Source: Amphirosellinia nigrospora (Eukaryota; Ascomycota; Sordariomycetes; Xylariales; Xylariaceae). Taken from it: 64,000 nt of DNA. Below are positions 1 to 10,613 of this stretch, in pieces. Positions within the stretch are counted from its first letter, which is position 1, and every line of letters starts with the position of its first letter. Where the stretch lies: the NCBI GenBank assembly GCA_004123355.1, contig SCHM01000001.1, positions 6,192,001 to 6,256,000 of the forward strand, given 5' to 3'. The position numbers and the translations under genes are program-made. The notes beneath the pieces are model-generated. The model saw nothing but the letters and a program-made list of their open reading frames with translations. It searched no databases and was not told the origin of the DNA.

Positions 1-387
1 AGTGCTCAGAGTAAGAATAAACGCGTATCTAAGGATTGCGTCTCAGTCGCAGTCAACTAAGTTTCATGTCAAGTCTTTCTTAGCTTACAGTCTAGGAACC
101 ACGAACATCTACTGCCTATTATCCGCTTAAGGGCCATCTAATTAGAATTGGCAAGATCATATGTCAGATAGGGCTTAACTGATCACAGTTTCCTTTTATT
201 TTTTTTCTTAAATAAAAAGAGAAGAAGAAAACCAATGGTAGAATACCAGTTCTGGACTGGTATTAAAAAGTCTTATTGAGCTAACAAGCTATCATAATCT
301 AATCATAATAGCCTTATGTAGGCGCTGCTTCTTGTTGAGATGCTCGTATTTGAAGAGGACTCGCTTGACCAAGAGAATGCTAACGGG
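1..387. other. gene-free stretch at window edge
   Basis: This is the region downstream of the karyopherin stop codon at 388. It is AT-rich with short homopolymers and no open frame showing conserved sequence. It probably holds the 3' UTR of the neighbouring minus-strand gene. I see nothing else in it. Confidence 0.4.
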
Positions 388-3300
388 TTAAGACGTGTAT
401 GCAAAACTTGAGCCTCTACAAGCCAACCAGAAGTCTCTGACTATAGTGTTCGTAGCTTTACTCCCACGGAGACTCAGCAACTTCTTCACAAACAAAGCTT
501 TATCTTGAGAAGATACTTTGTCGCTTGGGAAGCTAGGATCATTCAGTGCCGCCTCTATCCATTTAGAGGCATGGACATGCTGGACAACGAGCTTTTTGAG
601 AGGCTCACTTAGCTTATCAAGTTCACTACGTGATGCCCTTCCTCCAATGTTCTGTATCAGTGACTGAGATAGCAAGGGCCCCAAATGTGACATCGCGTCA
701 TTCAATGCGGTTCGGACATTGGGGTCATCTGATCTTGCCGTTATGAATGTAGTCTACGATAGGCGTCAGCTCCTAATACTTTGAATTCCCCTAGAAACTT
801 GACGTACCAGAACTCTGCTGCTGCTGTTTTCGGCAAAGGCTCATTTCCGTTAATGAGTTTCATCGCAAAGGTAAAAAGAAACTCGAGTACGTTTGATGGT
901 TGAGACATAAGCACTTCTGGTCGCCTCGATAGAACTCTTTGAGCGAATTCAATTCCATACTGAGACAACTCTGGATCGGCCTCGGGATCTATAATCCAAT
1001 AAGCCCGAGATATTCGGTTGTGTGGGGATTGGGATGACTTACCAGGGAGTTGATGGAGGAGGTTGAACACCCAGGGTAGTAGTATTCCTAAAGTAGAGAC
1101 GACATGTTGCTTGCATCTTCCGGTATTAAGAGAAGAAGCGAAGGCACTAGCAGTATTCACAACTGTAGCGGTACGATTTGCCAATTGCTAACAATAAGTT
1201 CGGTCACCATCTGTGGTGGAAATACAAACGGACCTGGCTCGGTTTCTAAGAACCCAGCCCGCAGAATCGTGCAGATGGCGCCTACAACCTCTGTGTTGTA
1301 GGAAAATAGATTTTAAGTTGTACAAGAATAGCCTGCTCCGAAGTTAGTCATCTCTGCAACGTTGATAGATAGGTGTGTGATGTTTAATCAGTGTAGTAGT
1401 GATTAAGTGTTTAGATGGGGTTGTTGCTATCAGTCAAGCGTTCAGGGAGTTCAGATGTAGTTATCTTCGTTAAAATTCCCGCAACTAATGAAACATCTAC
1501 TCACCATAATATCCGCATGAATTTGCTCAAGATCTCGGCTAATTCCTATCTGAGCGGACTCATCGTCGGAATCCAGGTCTACAGGAGCCTGCATTCCTTT
1601 GGCTATGCTGCCGAGGCACCGAAGTGCTCTAATAGCTAATTGTAATGCCACATCATGCGCCAGAACCGGTGAGGTTGGACGTTGAGATATATCAAAAGCT
1701 CGGAAAACCATCTGGCTTATGTGAGCTAAAATCGGGGACGGTTTATCTCATAAGATGAGCAGGAGGCTGGCTACTCACAGGGTCATTTGAGTCGATCACG
1801 GTGTTATCTTGCGCTAGCTTGAGCTGCAGACAAGCAGTGACGTCTGTGCCGACTGTTAACAACAGTCTACGGACCGTATTTATCTTATGTTCCTCGGAAG
1901 GCAGTGACTGCAAGATGGCGGCGATCCCCCCATAATCCTCTCTTCAGCCAAAGAGTCTAGCTCTGCGTGATCGCGTAGTGCGCTATACTGTTCTAGAAAT
2001 GCGTCGACTTCAGAAATCAATAATCTCCGACAAGAAGAGCATAGGGAGAGTATAGATTTAGAAGAAGCGACTGTCAGATGACGATCGCCTACTGCACTGA
2101 ACAAAAGATTCAGAGCCGCGGGAAGGTATTCTGCATGACGCACGAAGTACTCTGAATAGCGTTCAATGAGAGAAAGGCATGTCTGCCTAGCTCGAACTGG
2201 TATAACGCCCTGTCCTTGACGTAGCAGATCGAACAGTGAAGAGCCGAATACCTTGGTGAGAACATCATCATAAGAATCCCCGCCCGAAACACAATCGGAT
2301 AGGCCACCTAAACAGTAGCAGGCAGCCTCAAGTTCGGCCCAAGATGAATCCGCTAAAGCTCAATATGATATCTACGAACAGTGATATGAGGGACAGGCCA
2401 GAAGCTGGGTAGACGCCATTGAGAAACTCAACAACCTCTTTTCGCGCTTCGACAAACCAAGTCTTATCCGTTGAGTCCAGGAATTATAGACCTCCGGGGG
2501 TGGGAACAGAATTTTCTCCAGCTATAGGAGACTGCCGCATGACTGAGAAAGGGCGGGTTTGTCCCATAGGAGATTATCCATCGACTCGGAGTAAAGAGGA
2601 GTGTCTACTAATAGTCCGACGAAGCCCGTCCAGAATTCCACAGTAGGGACGAAGACCTTATCTTCCACGCTCGGATAGCCTTGTGCTGTGAGGATCCCAG
2701 CCAACCCAGTCAGGAACACTTGAGCTCTCGTATCTGTCGCATCCATCATCTCGACCATTTGGGCTTCACCGAAGGCTACCATAAACAACCCAAATTGAGC
2801 CGCAGTGAAGTCAAACTCGCCCTGAACAAGTTCTTGGTATGTTGTTGTGCCCACTCGCTCTCAAACAGAACGTATAGGGAATCGATATGATGGCTGGTAA
2901 GAAATTGGGGCCAATTGGTTAGCGTCTCAGTCAATAGTTCAACAGTGTTTTCAAACAGTTCCTCAACCGACAAACAATTAATCAAAGGCTGCACCAAAGC
3001 TTGAAGCCTTTGGATTAAAGGTTGCTTTAGTGTATGTTGAGCGTATGAATACCAGGATTGGAAGCAACTTATCGCCTCCTGTTGACTGCGGATGTGAGAA
3101 ACGCCATTCGCAGGTATTAGGGCACAGGTCATCAAGACCACCACGTCGCTTGCATTTTCGATGACACGTTCATGAAGGCTAATGTGTTTGGTAGCTTTGA
3201 TGTCTACCTTTGTAGTTTCCTCCGCCAAAGCCGCAGCAAACCAACTCGCGGCTAAAAACTTCTGGGGGTCCAAATCCCGAATGACTTGTTCCAGGGGTAG

Positions 3301-3916
3301 AGAGTCATCAACTTGTTCGATGGGTACGACCACATTGCGGTCTAGAGAGTGAATGAGATGACGGGTGCACTTGGACCATGTATGTGAATAGTGGATGTAA
3401 TAAGTCACCAGTGCGGAGCAGAGCTTCCTCAGCACAATAGGACCCGACCCATCACTCAGCGATCGAATAAGCCAGGTGATAAGATTTTGAAGTACGGAAA
3501 GAGCGTCATCGTCGGATAGACTATATAAACAAAATTAGTAGTTGATTTCAAGGAAGGCCGGGGTTCGCACCTTTCTGTGTTTAGCTTCACGATAATAGTC
3601 AAGGCACCAAAGAATTTGATATTATCAACGGGGCGACCCAGTAAACTTTGTGCTAATTGCCAGCCTTGTGGCGATCTCTGAAGCCGCTGAAGGGTATCCT
3701 GAACTCGAGATATTGTTTCAGGGGGGTTCGGTTTGTAAAGCTCATTGATTAACTAATGGTGGTTAGGCCTCAGGTCTTGACATGCGATATCTCTGTCGGC
3801 GATTGTAGTAGGTGACGGAGTAAATGAAACGCCGACACAAGGGATGGATGGGCTACGACTAAACTTACGTGCTCGACCTCGGGCAAGGTGGTAGGAACAG
3901 GTATACCGTTTTCCAT
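388..3916 (-). CDS. importin-beta family karyopherin, importin-13/Kap122-like
   Basis: This encodes a nuclear transport receptor of the importin-beta superfamily, which carries cargo through nuclear pores under RanGTP control. The start is ATG at 3916 (MENGIPVPTT...). Exon 1 is 3916-3869, exon 2 is 3752-3571 (LINELYKPNPPETISRVQD), and exon 3 begins at 3520 and continues the N-terminal HEAT region. The middle keeps the family-like block GEAQMVEMMDATDTRAQVF (about 2750) and the C-terminus ends with KKLLSLRGSKATNTIVRDFW before the stop at 388. That end resembles fungal importin-13 homologues more than Mtr10, so I favour that subfamily from memory of the family. The reading frame breaks near 2845, where one base appears to be missing (EWAQQ continues in another frame as YQELVQ). 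Further breaks or small introns lie between 1,700 and 2,500. About 1,000 residues are expected, matching the gene length. Confidence 0.8.
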
Positions 3917-4982
3917 GCTGTTCTATATCATCCATAGCGGAAAGCGGAAGGTGATTTGGGCTTGGCGGTTGGCCGCGGGACCAGACGTTGAGGCCCCAAC
4001 GCTTGAGGATAGCGGGAATGGGGATCGGAGAAGAAGCACGGTGAAGTTGAACGCAGTGCAGATGTAGACCGTGCAGAATGTGTCTTGTCTGGAGATGGAA
4101 CGATGCGATGGGGATGGTGATGGGAATGAGATAAGTGAAGAAGCTAGTCTGCTCGCAAGATGAATAACAGTAGAAGAAGTCGTCGCTCCCTCAATAGTAG
4201 ATATGCGTTAACTCAGAGGTACCTTCTTCGATTGTGGAAGTTTTGATATACTTCTGGCGCTCCAGATACCGTGGATGTATATCCAAGATGGTTTGAACGG
4301 ACGGGAACCCCACCATTGGGTCCTCGGAAACGTAAATTTAATGGCTTATGGTTGGCGGGGCAAGTGGTACAGTATCAGAAAGCGCCACGCTATGCACTGC
4401 ACTACGTATTGCGACGATACTTAAGAGCTATCATGGAACTAGCTTATTGCATACAAATTAGCTAGCGATTCCGAGCATGATCGCTACTAGCGAGGTACCT
4501 AGCCCTGTCAATGCCATTGGCAGCCAGGCACAGATGCCCCCTACCAACTACCAGGTACCTACTTAGGTATGATGGACTGCTTTTATTCAGGCACACATTG
4601 AAGGTCGACGCGGGGCACACAACGGTTCACATCACCACGTCCAATCCTCATATATTAGTACATGTTCTATATTGCCTCTAGGTAGGCCGATAAGTGCCTA
4701 AGCAGCTGTGCTCTATTCTCCGTCCTAGCATACAGTAGCGACCCGACCCGGCGTCTTCGAGGGGCTATTTTCGTCCTACTTTCGTGGCGATATCTCTGTT
4801 CCCATCTACAGTATTTGGCCAAGCCGACGCAACCCGCTCAATACCTACTAACAGAGATAGATACCTTACCTGAGGCTAGGTGTCTAGATAAACCTTATCT
4901 GCATCTAGTAGGTAGGTGATTGTGTCTGCTATATCTGTGTTTACCTGCCTACCTTAGGTAGAGTTATTGCCCATTGCAGCCG
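3917..4982. promoter_or_regulatory. divergent intergenic region with TAGGTA motifs
   Basis: About 1.07 kb lie between the karyopherin start and the aminopeptidase start, which are transcribed away from each other. Several palindromic or tandem ACCTAGGTA/TAGGTAGGT-like motifs occur, for example near 4550-4571, 4877-4920 and 4945-4960. I see no conserved open frame here. It should hold both promoters and 5' UTRs. Confidence 0.5.
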
Positions 4983-7171
4983 ATGCGGATCTTCACAAAC
5001 CTCGCCGCATTGCCTGTGACTCCACGGGTAGCCTGCATCACTCTTCTTTCAAAACCTCCACGTGCCTCTCTTTTCACACACCTTTCTCGTTATTTATTAA
5101 TAGGACGACGCTCAACTATTCGCTATCAAAGCACTATCGCCCTCGAAATGGGGAAAGTCGACACCGCCGCTCGGCTCACTGAGCTTCGCAAGTTGATGAA
5201 GGACCGCAAACTTGATGTGTACAGTAGGCTGCCAATACATCCAATCTCTCGACCGCCTAGTCTATGGCAGCTAACTTGTTGGTTGCCAAGTCGTCCCTTC
5301 CGAAGACAGTCATTCTTCTGAATACATCGCCCCATGTGATGCTCGCCGTGCTTTCATCTCTGGATTCACCGGCTCTGCTGGCTGTGCAGTTATCACTCAT
5401 GACAAGGCTGCTTTGGCTACCGATGGTCGTTATTTCAACCAGGCAGCTCAGCAACTCGATGACAACTGGTCACTCCTAAAACAAGGCATTCAGGATGTGC
5501 CTACCTGGCAGGAGTGGTCCGCAGAGCAAGCCGAAGGCGGCAAAACTGTTGCTGTTGATCCGACGCTTTTGACGAGCGGTACTGCCAAAAAGCTGTCGGA
5601 TAAAATCCAGAAGAGCGGTGGCAAACAACTGGAGGCCGTTTCCGAGAACTTGGTTGACCTTGTCTGGGGCTCGGACAAACCTTCTAGGCCAAATGAGCCA
5701 GCCATCATTCTTGACGAGAAGTTTGCTGGGAAGAACGTAAAGACGAAACTCGACGAGCTACGGAAAGAACTGGATAAGAAAAAGTCTCTGGGGTTTGTCG
5801 TCTCCATGTTAGATGAGATCGCCTGGCTCTTCAACCTCAGAGGAAATGATATCCCCTATAACCCGGTTTTCTTCTCGTACGCCATCGTCACTTCGGATGA
5901 AGCCACCCTGTACATTGATTCTTCGAAACTCAGCTCGGAATGTCAGGCTTTTCTCGAAAAGAACGGAGTAACTATTAAGCCATACCAAGATATCTTCTCG
6001 GATGCCACAGCACTTGGTAAGGCAGCTATATCCAACAAGACTGAGACTAGCGATGGGAGGAAGTTCTTGATTTCAAACAAGGCGTCTTGGGCCCTCAAGC
6101 GTGCTCTAGGAGGGGATGGCTTTGTTGAAGAGGTTAGAAGTCCTATCGCGGACGCCAAGGCTATCAAGAATGAGACTGAATTGGAGGGTATGAGGGCTTG
6201 TCATATCAGGGATGGTGCTGCCTTGATAGAGTACTTTGCTTGGCTCGAGGACCAATTGGTGGTCAAGAAGTCAACTATTGACGAAGTCGAAGGAGCTGAC
6301 AAGCTGGAAGCCTTTCGTGCCAAGCAAAAGGACTTTGTGGGTCTATCATTCGACACAATCTCATCGACTGGCCCAAAGTAGGCATCTACACCCACAGCCC
6401 AACTGAGGGCATTTGACTAACCAATTCGCATAGTGCCGCTGTGATTCATTATAAACCGGAACAAGGGACCTGTGCAACTATAGACCCTGCTGCTATTTAT
6501 CTGTGTGATTCTGGAGCGCAGTATCTTGACGGAACCACGGATACTACCCGGACGTTGCATTTTGGAACGCCTACTGAACGGGAAATTGAGGCGTATACTC
6601 TCGTGCTGAAGGGGAATATAGCCTTGGACACGATTGTCTTTCCAAAAGGTACAACGGGCTACGCTATAGATTGCATGGCACGCCAATTCTTATGGGTATG
6701 AAATCTCCGTTGATCTGGCAATATGTAGAGCTGACATCCACTTGTAGAGAGAGGGTTTAGACTACCGCCATGGCACGGGCCACGGTGTCGGCTCGTACCT
6801 TAATGTCCACGAAGGGCCCATCGGCATCGGTACTAGAATTCAGTTTTCCGAGGTAGCTCTGTCCTTGGGAAACGTCATTTCGAATGAGCCGGCTTCTACG
6901 AAGATGGTTCTTTCGGAATTCGTATAGAGAACATCATTATGGTCAAGGAGGCGAAGACAAAGCACAAGTTCGGCGATAAGCCCTACCTCGGTTTCGAGCA
7001 CGTCACGATGGTACCATACTGCCGTAAGTTGATCGACCCGATCTCCTGACCACGGACGAGAAACAATGGCTCAACGACTACAACGCCGACATATTCGAGA
7101 AGACCAAGGGATACTTTGAGAAGGATGAGTTGACGTTGGCCTGGCTCAAGAAGGAGACACAGCCATTCTGA
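4983..7171 (+). CDS. AMPP: Xaa-Pro aminopeptidase P (M24B metallopeptidase)
   Basis: The enzyme removes the N-terminal residue from peptides with proline in position 2, using two metal ions in a pita-bread fold. Exons are 4983-5223, 5291-6377, 6434-6695 and 6748-7171. Metal-ligand regions are visible: DGTTDTTR (about 6527-6552), [17 protein letters not shown] (6772-6822), ISNEP followed by YEDGS in the next frame (about 6878-6905), and the late glutamate in GFEH. Two in-frame ATGs exist. The one at 5148 gives [10 protein letters not shown], the usual cytosolic start of fungal homologues. The one at 4983 adds 55 residues that are basic, rich in Ser and Arg and free of acid until the end, like a mitochondrial presequence. 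The frame breaks at about 6889 and 7045, one base missing each time. Adding two bases makes the four exons 2,016 nt, exactly 671 codons plus stop. Convergent with the FUN14 gene. Confidence 0.93.
5148..5150 (+). promoter_or_regulatory. internal ATG, probable cytosolic start of aminopeptidase P
   Basis: This ATG is in frame with the one at 4983 and begins [17 protein letters not shown], the segment where most fungal aminopeptidase P proteins start. Use of both sites would give a mitochondrial and a cytosolic form from one gene. This is inference from sequence and family knowledge. Confidence 0.45.
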
Positions 7172-7265
7172 GGCCTGGTGACATTTTGGAAGTATATACA
7201 CACTGAGCAAGTCATCCGCAAGATCTAGATAAATTTCTTTCGTGTACTGCATCCGGCTCCTGGAC

Positions 7266-7895
7266 TTAGAATTGCATGAATGCGGAGAGGGCAAAGAACA
7301 CCCCAAAGGCGAGTTTGAACATCGGATCTTTCTCCAGAGCTGCCAGCACCCGTGACTTCCCCAATCGTTGCTTCAAGCGTAGCTGATCTATTATATTTAT
7401 GCCATATCTCGCCGCGACCTAGCCATATTCTCTTAGTATGTGATCTGTTGCGCCAGTGTATGGCACGAGCATAAGAAAACCTAGTTACAAACGAAGGCAC
7501 CCCTCCCCACTCCCCTCTCCAACTAAAAAAAAAAAAAATAAAAAAAAAGGGAAACGTACTTGTACAATAACAACCGAAACACCTAAAAGTAGCACTAGCG
7601 TCCGCGAGAAAACGCTCACGACGAGCCCGGCGAGGAACCCCGTCACGCTGCCGCCGGAGAGCTGCTTCACGAGCTCAGGGTTCAGGACTTCCTCCTTCTC
7701 TCTCGCGAACGAGGGCGAGGAGGTAGAGAAGCCTGATGATGATGCCAGGGGCGGGCTGTCGAAGCGCACGCGCGGCGACGACCACCGCATCGCCACGCCC
7801 GTCCCCACTGTGAGGCCCAGACAGCTCCCTGCCACCACCTGGCGCCGCTGCCGCGCTAGGAGGCGGGTTGCTTGGAGGACTCGGGTAGATGACAT
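7266..7895 (-). CDS. FUN14-domain mitochondrial outer-membrane protein
   Basis: FUN14 proteins are small mitochondrial membrane proteins; animal FUNDC1 is a mitophagy receptor. Exon 1 is 7895-7560 and exon 2 is 7418-7266, together 489 nt for 162 residues, with no frame break. The N-terminus (MSSTRVLQATRLLARQRRQ) is Arg-rich like a mitochondrial signal. The FUN14 domain starts near residue 75 (LVKQLSGGSVTGFLAGLVVS) with a hydrophobic helix, crosses the splice (VVIVQ/VAARYGINI) and ends with KLAFGVFFALSAFMQF. The intron carries a run of about 14 T and another of 8 T on the coding strand followed at once by an AG at 7524-7523. Using that AG would give a 37-nt intron and a stop after 13 codons, so I chose the AG at 7420-7419, which restores the family sequence. 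No LC3-interacting motif typical of FUNDC1 is obvious. Confidence 0.85.
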
Positions 7896-8848
7896 TTTTA
7901 TTTTCTACCTTCCCCCTTTTTTTGGGTGCGTGGGTTGAATTTCTTCTCTCGGGTCTTTAGTTTTTAATTTTGAGAGAGCGAGTTGAGAATTGCTTGAGAG
8001 TTGATTCGATGTCTGTGGTGGATTGACTTGGTGAGAGTGAAGCTTAATGAAGAGTTAGGTGGGAGATATGTGTTTACTATCCAGATAGTGGTGCCTTGTG
8101 AAATAAAAAGTAGGTGAGGTGGATTGATAGATGCAAGGCTGGTGTGGCTGGGAGTTACCCGTATACTAGTGGACGAATGAAGAGTCGGTAATGTCTCAGC
8201 TACCCGGGTAGGTACCTAGTCTACGGCATTCGACAATAGCTCGATATAAGAGCGGACGGGAGGGTCGGATGAGAATGGGCGTTATGGAAGATCAGTCAGC
8301 TGACGTCACTAGTCGTAGTTTCGGGTACTACAGCCTTTCTAAGCCAAATAATCTGAACACCCAATTCTATTTGTTCAGCTGTCAAAATGTCTTCATTTTA
8401 GTGGAAGACTTTAGTTTTTAAGTAGAATTCTGTCACACGAAAGCGGCTGATGCCGTTGCTCGAAGAAGCATCATGAATGAATCAAGAATTAATTTGTTTA
8501 CTCTTGGTATCTGGTATCTTCCTAAACGCATGTTTCCCACTATAGCTCTCATCCAAGCTCTCCGTGGCCCTTATGTCCGTCCTATAGTTCCTTGAAATGA
8601 TGTACCTCTCCCCGAACGCCGGCCGGATCCTTGGGTGGTTCGTCCCAGATCGTTTTCAATCCTGGAGTTCCATGCAAAAATTATACCATGTAGGCGTATC
8701 TCCGCCTTAAAAAACACAATGCAACGCTGCGCATGAGAGGGCCATGCCTCCATGCAAGAAGTTTATAGTACGTCGACTGCTTCCCCGTCTAACCTGTAGT
8801 AAGGTGCGGCCAACTCGAAACTAGTAAAAAATGACCGAAACGGTTGGC
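7896..8848. other. gene-free stretch between FUN14 and CENP-A genes
   Basis: This is about 0.95 kb upstream of the FUN14 gene and downstream of the CENP-A stop. It contains pyrimidine- and GA-rich leader sequence just upstream of the FUN14 ATG and a CCCGGGTAGGTACCTAG block at about 8202-8220. Short open frames on both strands show no conserved motifs. Confidence 0.4.
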
Positions 8849-9290
8849 TTAGCCGATACCACCCCAGACGCCGCGTATCCGTCTCGCGAGTTGGATGTCC
8901 TTCTGCATGATGGTGACACGTTTCGCGTGTATGGCGCATAGGTTCGAATCTTCGAATAGATGGACGAGGAATGCTTCGGCTGCCTCCTGAAGCGCTAATA
9001 TGGCTTGTGATTGCCAGCGCATGCCTTCGTCTCTCGGACGCATATCGAGGGCTATTTCGCGAACCTGGAATTTCACAATCATCAGCACCAAGTTCCTTGA
9101 GATTCCGAATGCGATGCGCTAAGATAGTAGACTTACCACTCTCGAGAACGGCAGCTTTTTCATTAACAAGTCTGTGCTGTTTTGAAGCTTCCGGATTTCT
9201 CTCAGCGCGACTGTGCCGGGCCTATATCTTCTCCGCCGTGGGTATGGAAGGGGATCGCCGGTATTGCATTCGCTTGTTAGCTTACGGAAC
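8849..9290 (-). CDS. CSE4: centromeric histone H3 variant (CENP-A/Cse4), N-terminal tail unresolved
   Basis: CENP-A replaces histone H3 in centromeric nucleosomes and directs kinetochore assembly. The last exon (9064-8849, 71 codons plus stop) reads [17 protein letters not shown] then the histone-fold helices and ends with [11 protein letters not shown], the CENP-A-type C-terminus. The preceding exon (ending at 9137 before GTAAGT) carries [35 protein letters not shown] and LPFSRV. The residues [11 protein letters not shown] at loop 1 differ from canonical H3, which has KTDLRFQS there, as expected for the centromere-targeting domain. The intron 9136-9065 has a normal donor and acceptor. The tail upstream of 9290 cannot be fixed: one frame near 9310-9400 encodes an Arg/Gly-rich run ([16 protein letters not shown]), plausible for a CENP-A tail, but it has no in-frame ATG, and a GTATGT donor follows. 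Start is therefore open. Confidence 0.9.
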
Positions 9291-9600
9291 ACCAAGGTTT
9301 GGCGAGGATACTCTTGTCGACAGAGAGAACATACGTAGAACTGCTGCGGCGCCACCACCACCTCGGCCTCTTCCACGCCGCGACCGCTCATGGCTCGTTG
9401 TCGAGGGGTACAGCAGAGCGCATGTATTGCCCAAGGCAGGGACTCGACCGTGCTGCTACCGGGATACGGTCCAATCGAGCGCTCCGTGTAACTTTCGATT
9501 CGAGGGATAATATAGTTTATAGTAAGGAAATGCGCTATAGTCCAAGAGTGCGGTAGCTCAAGCAGCGAAGCTGATAACGAGGACAGCTCAAAAATAACTC

Positions 9601-9628
9601 GTGGGTGTGAGTGTGTGCGCGCGCGCAA
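9601..9628. repeat. alternating GT/GC tract
   Basis: The bases alternate purine and pyrimidine (gtgtgtgcgcgcgcgc core), a pattern able to adopt Z-DNA. It lies upstream of the CENP-A gene. Confidence 0.8.
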
Positions 9629-9719
9629 GCAAAATTGGTCGCTGGTGTGTTGTGCCGAGCGAAGTGATCGTACAGTATTCGTGGTAGGGTATGTTCGCTT
9701 GTGTCGTTTGGCGTAGAAA

Positions 9720-9758
9720 TAAATCAATCAATTGCAATCAATCAATCAATCGAATCAA
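9720..9758. repeat. AATC tetranucleotide microsatellite
   Basis: An imperfect tandem of the unit AATC (about eight copies with one interruption, TTGC) is read directly from the sequence. It lies about 0.4 kb upstream of the CENP-A coding region. Confidence 0.9.
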
Positions 9759-10613
9759 CAGGGCATTCGAGTATGGGAGAAAGAAACCGAGGACGGAATC
9801 AAAAGGAGAGAGAAAGGATTGATTGTCTACGATACAAGTTGCATGTATACATAGAAAATCAGACAGGGGAAATGCAAGTGGCTTAATGAATGCCACTCCC
9901 AAGTTCAATTCGACAAGGAATCGCGCGCAGCGAAACCCCGCGACGCGCATCCCAGCCACTCTAATTAAAATCCCTGTAGGGTCCACTACAGCCAATTACA
10001 GTAGAGCGGCCCCTGTGGAGTTAGCGTGGTCAAACGAAATTACTTCTTCAGGAACAGCCACACTATACTCAAGTCGACTGCCCACATGCGATTTTTCATC
10101 ATCCACAATGCTTAGTTAGTAGTACGAGTCACTATCGTTAATTAATAGGTATGGGGAAATAGGCATGGGAAGAAGGTAGGTGAGTTTGGCAGTTTAAATC
10201 ATATTAGTAGTATCGAGCCTGATATAACAATTCATACATTGTGTGAATGGTGCTCTCCTTCATAACACCAGCCTGACATGTATGCTTTAAAGACTCGCCA
10301 GTCAGACCTCCCTTGATATGTCGTTCCGGTTGATGCGCCGCATTATATGAATGAATTCCCGTCCCTTGAGCTCCGTCCTCATGAATTTTTCTCAACAAAA
10401 AAACAATGTCTATCCCAGAAACGGGCAACCTATTTGTCGCCGACCTCAGTCGAGCAATTATTATACAGTAAGATTGTCGAAAGGCCAGACCGTCCGGTGT
10501 CTTGTGGAAAGCCTATCCGTAAGAACATAATCGGTGTCGTCCAGGCATGATTCCAATATTGGGTTGTAAGACAATATTCACATTCCCTTGCGAAATGCTG
10601 CATCCACCCTCGT

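Larger units (their letters stand above)
9291..10613. other. CENP-A upstream region and intergenic DNA
   Basis: This 1.3 kb contains the unresolved CENP-A 5' exon(s) (about 9291-9480), an alternating GT/GC tract (9601-9628) and an AATC tandem repeat (9720-9758). From about 9,900 to 10,613 I see no conserved open frame; this part should include the 3' UTR of the GDP-mannose transporter gene. Confidence 0.4.

Noticed and set aside
9299-9556. Plus-strand open frame opposite the CENP-A 5' region
   Set aside because: It is antisense to the probable CENP-A tail, and shows no family motif.
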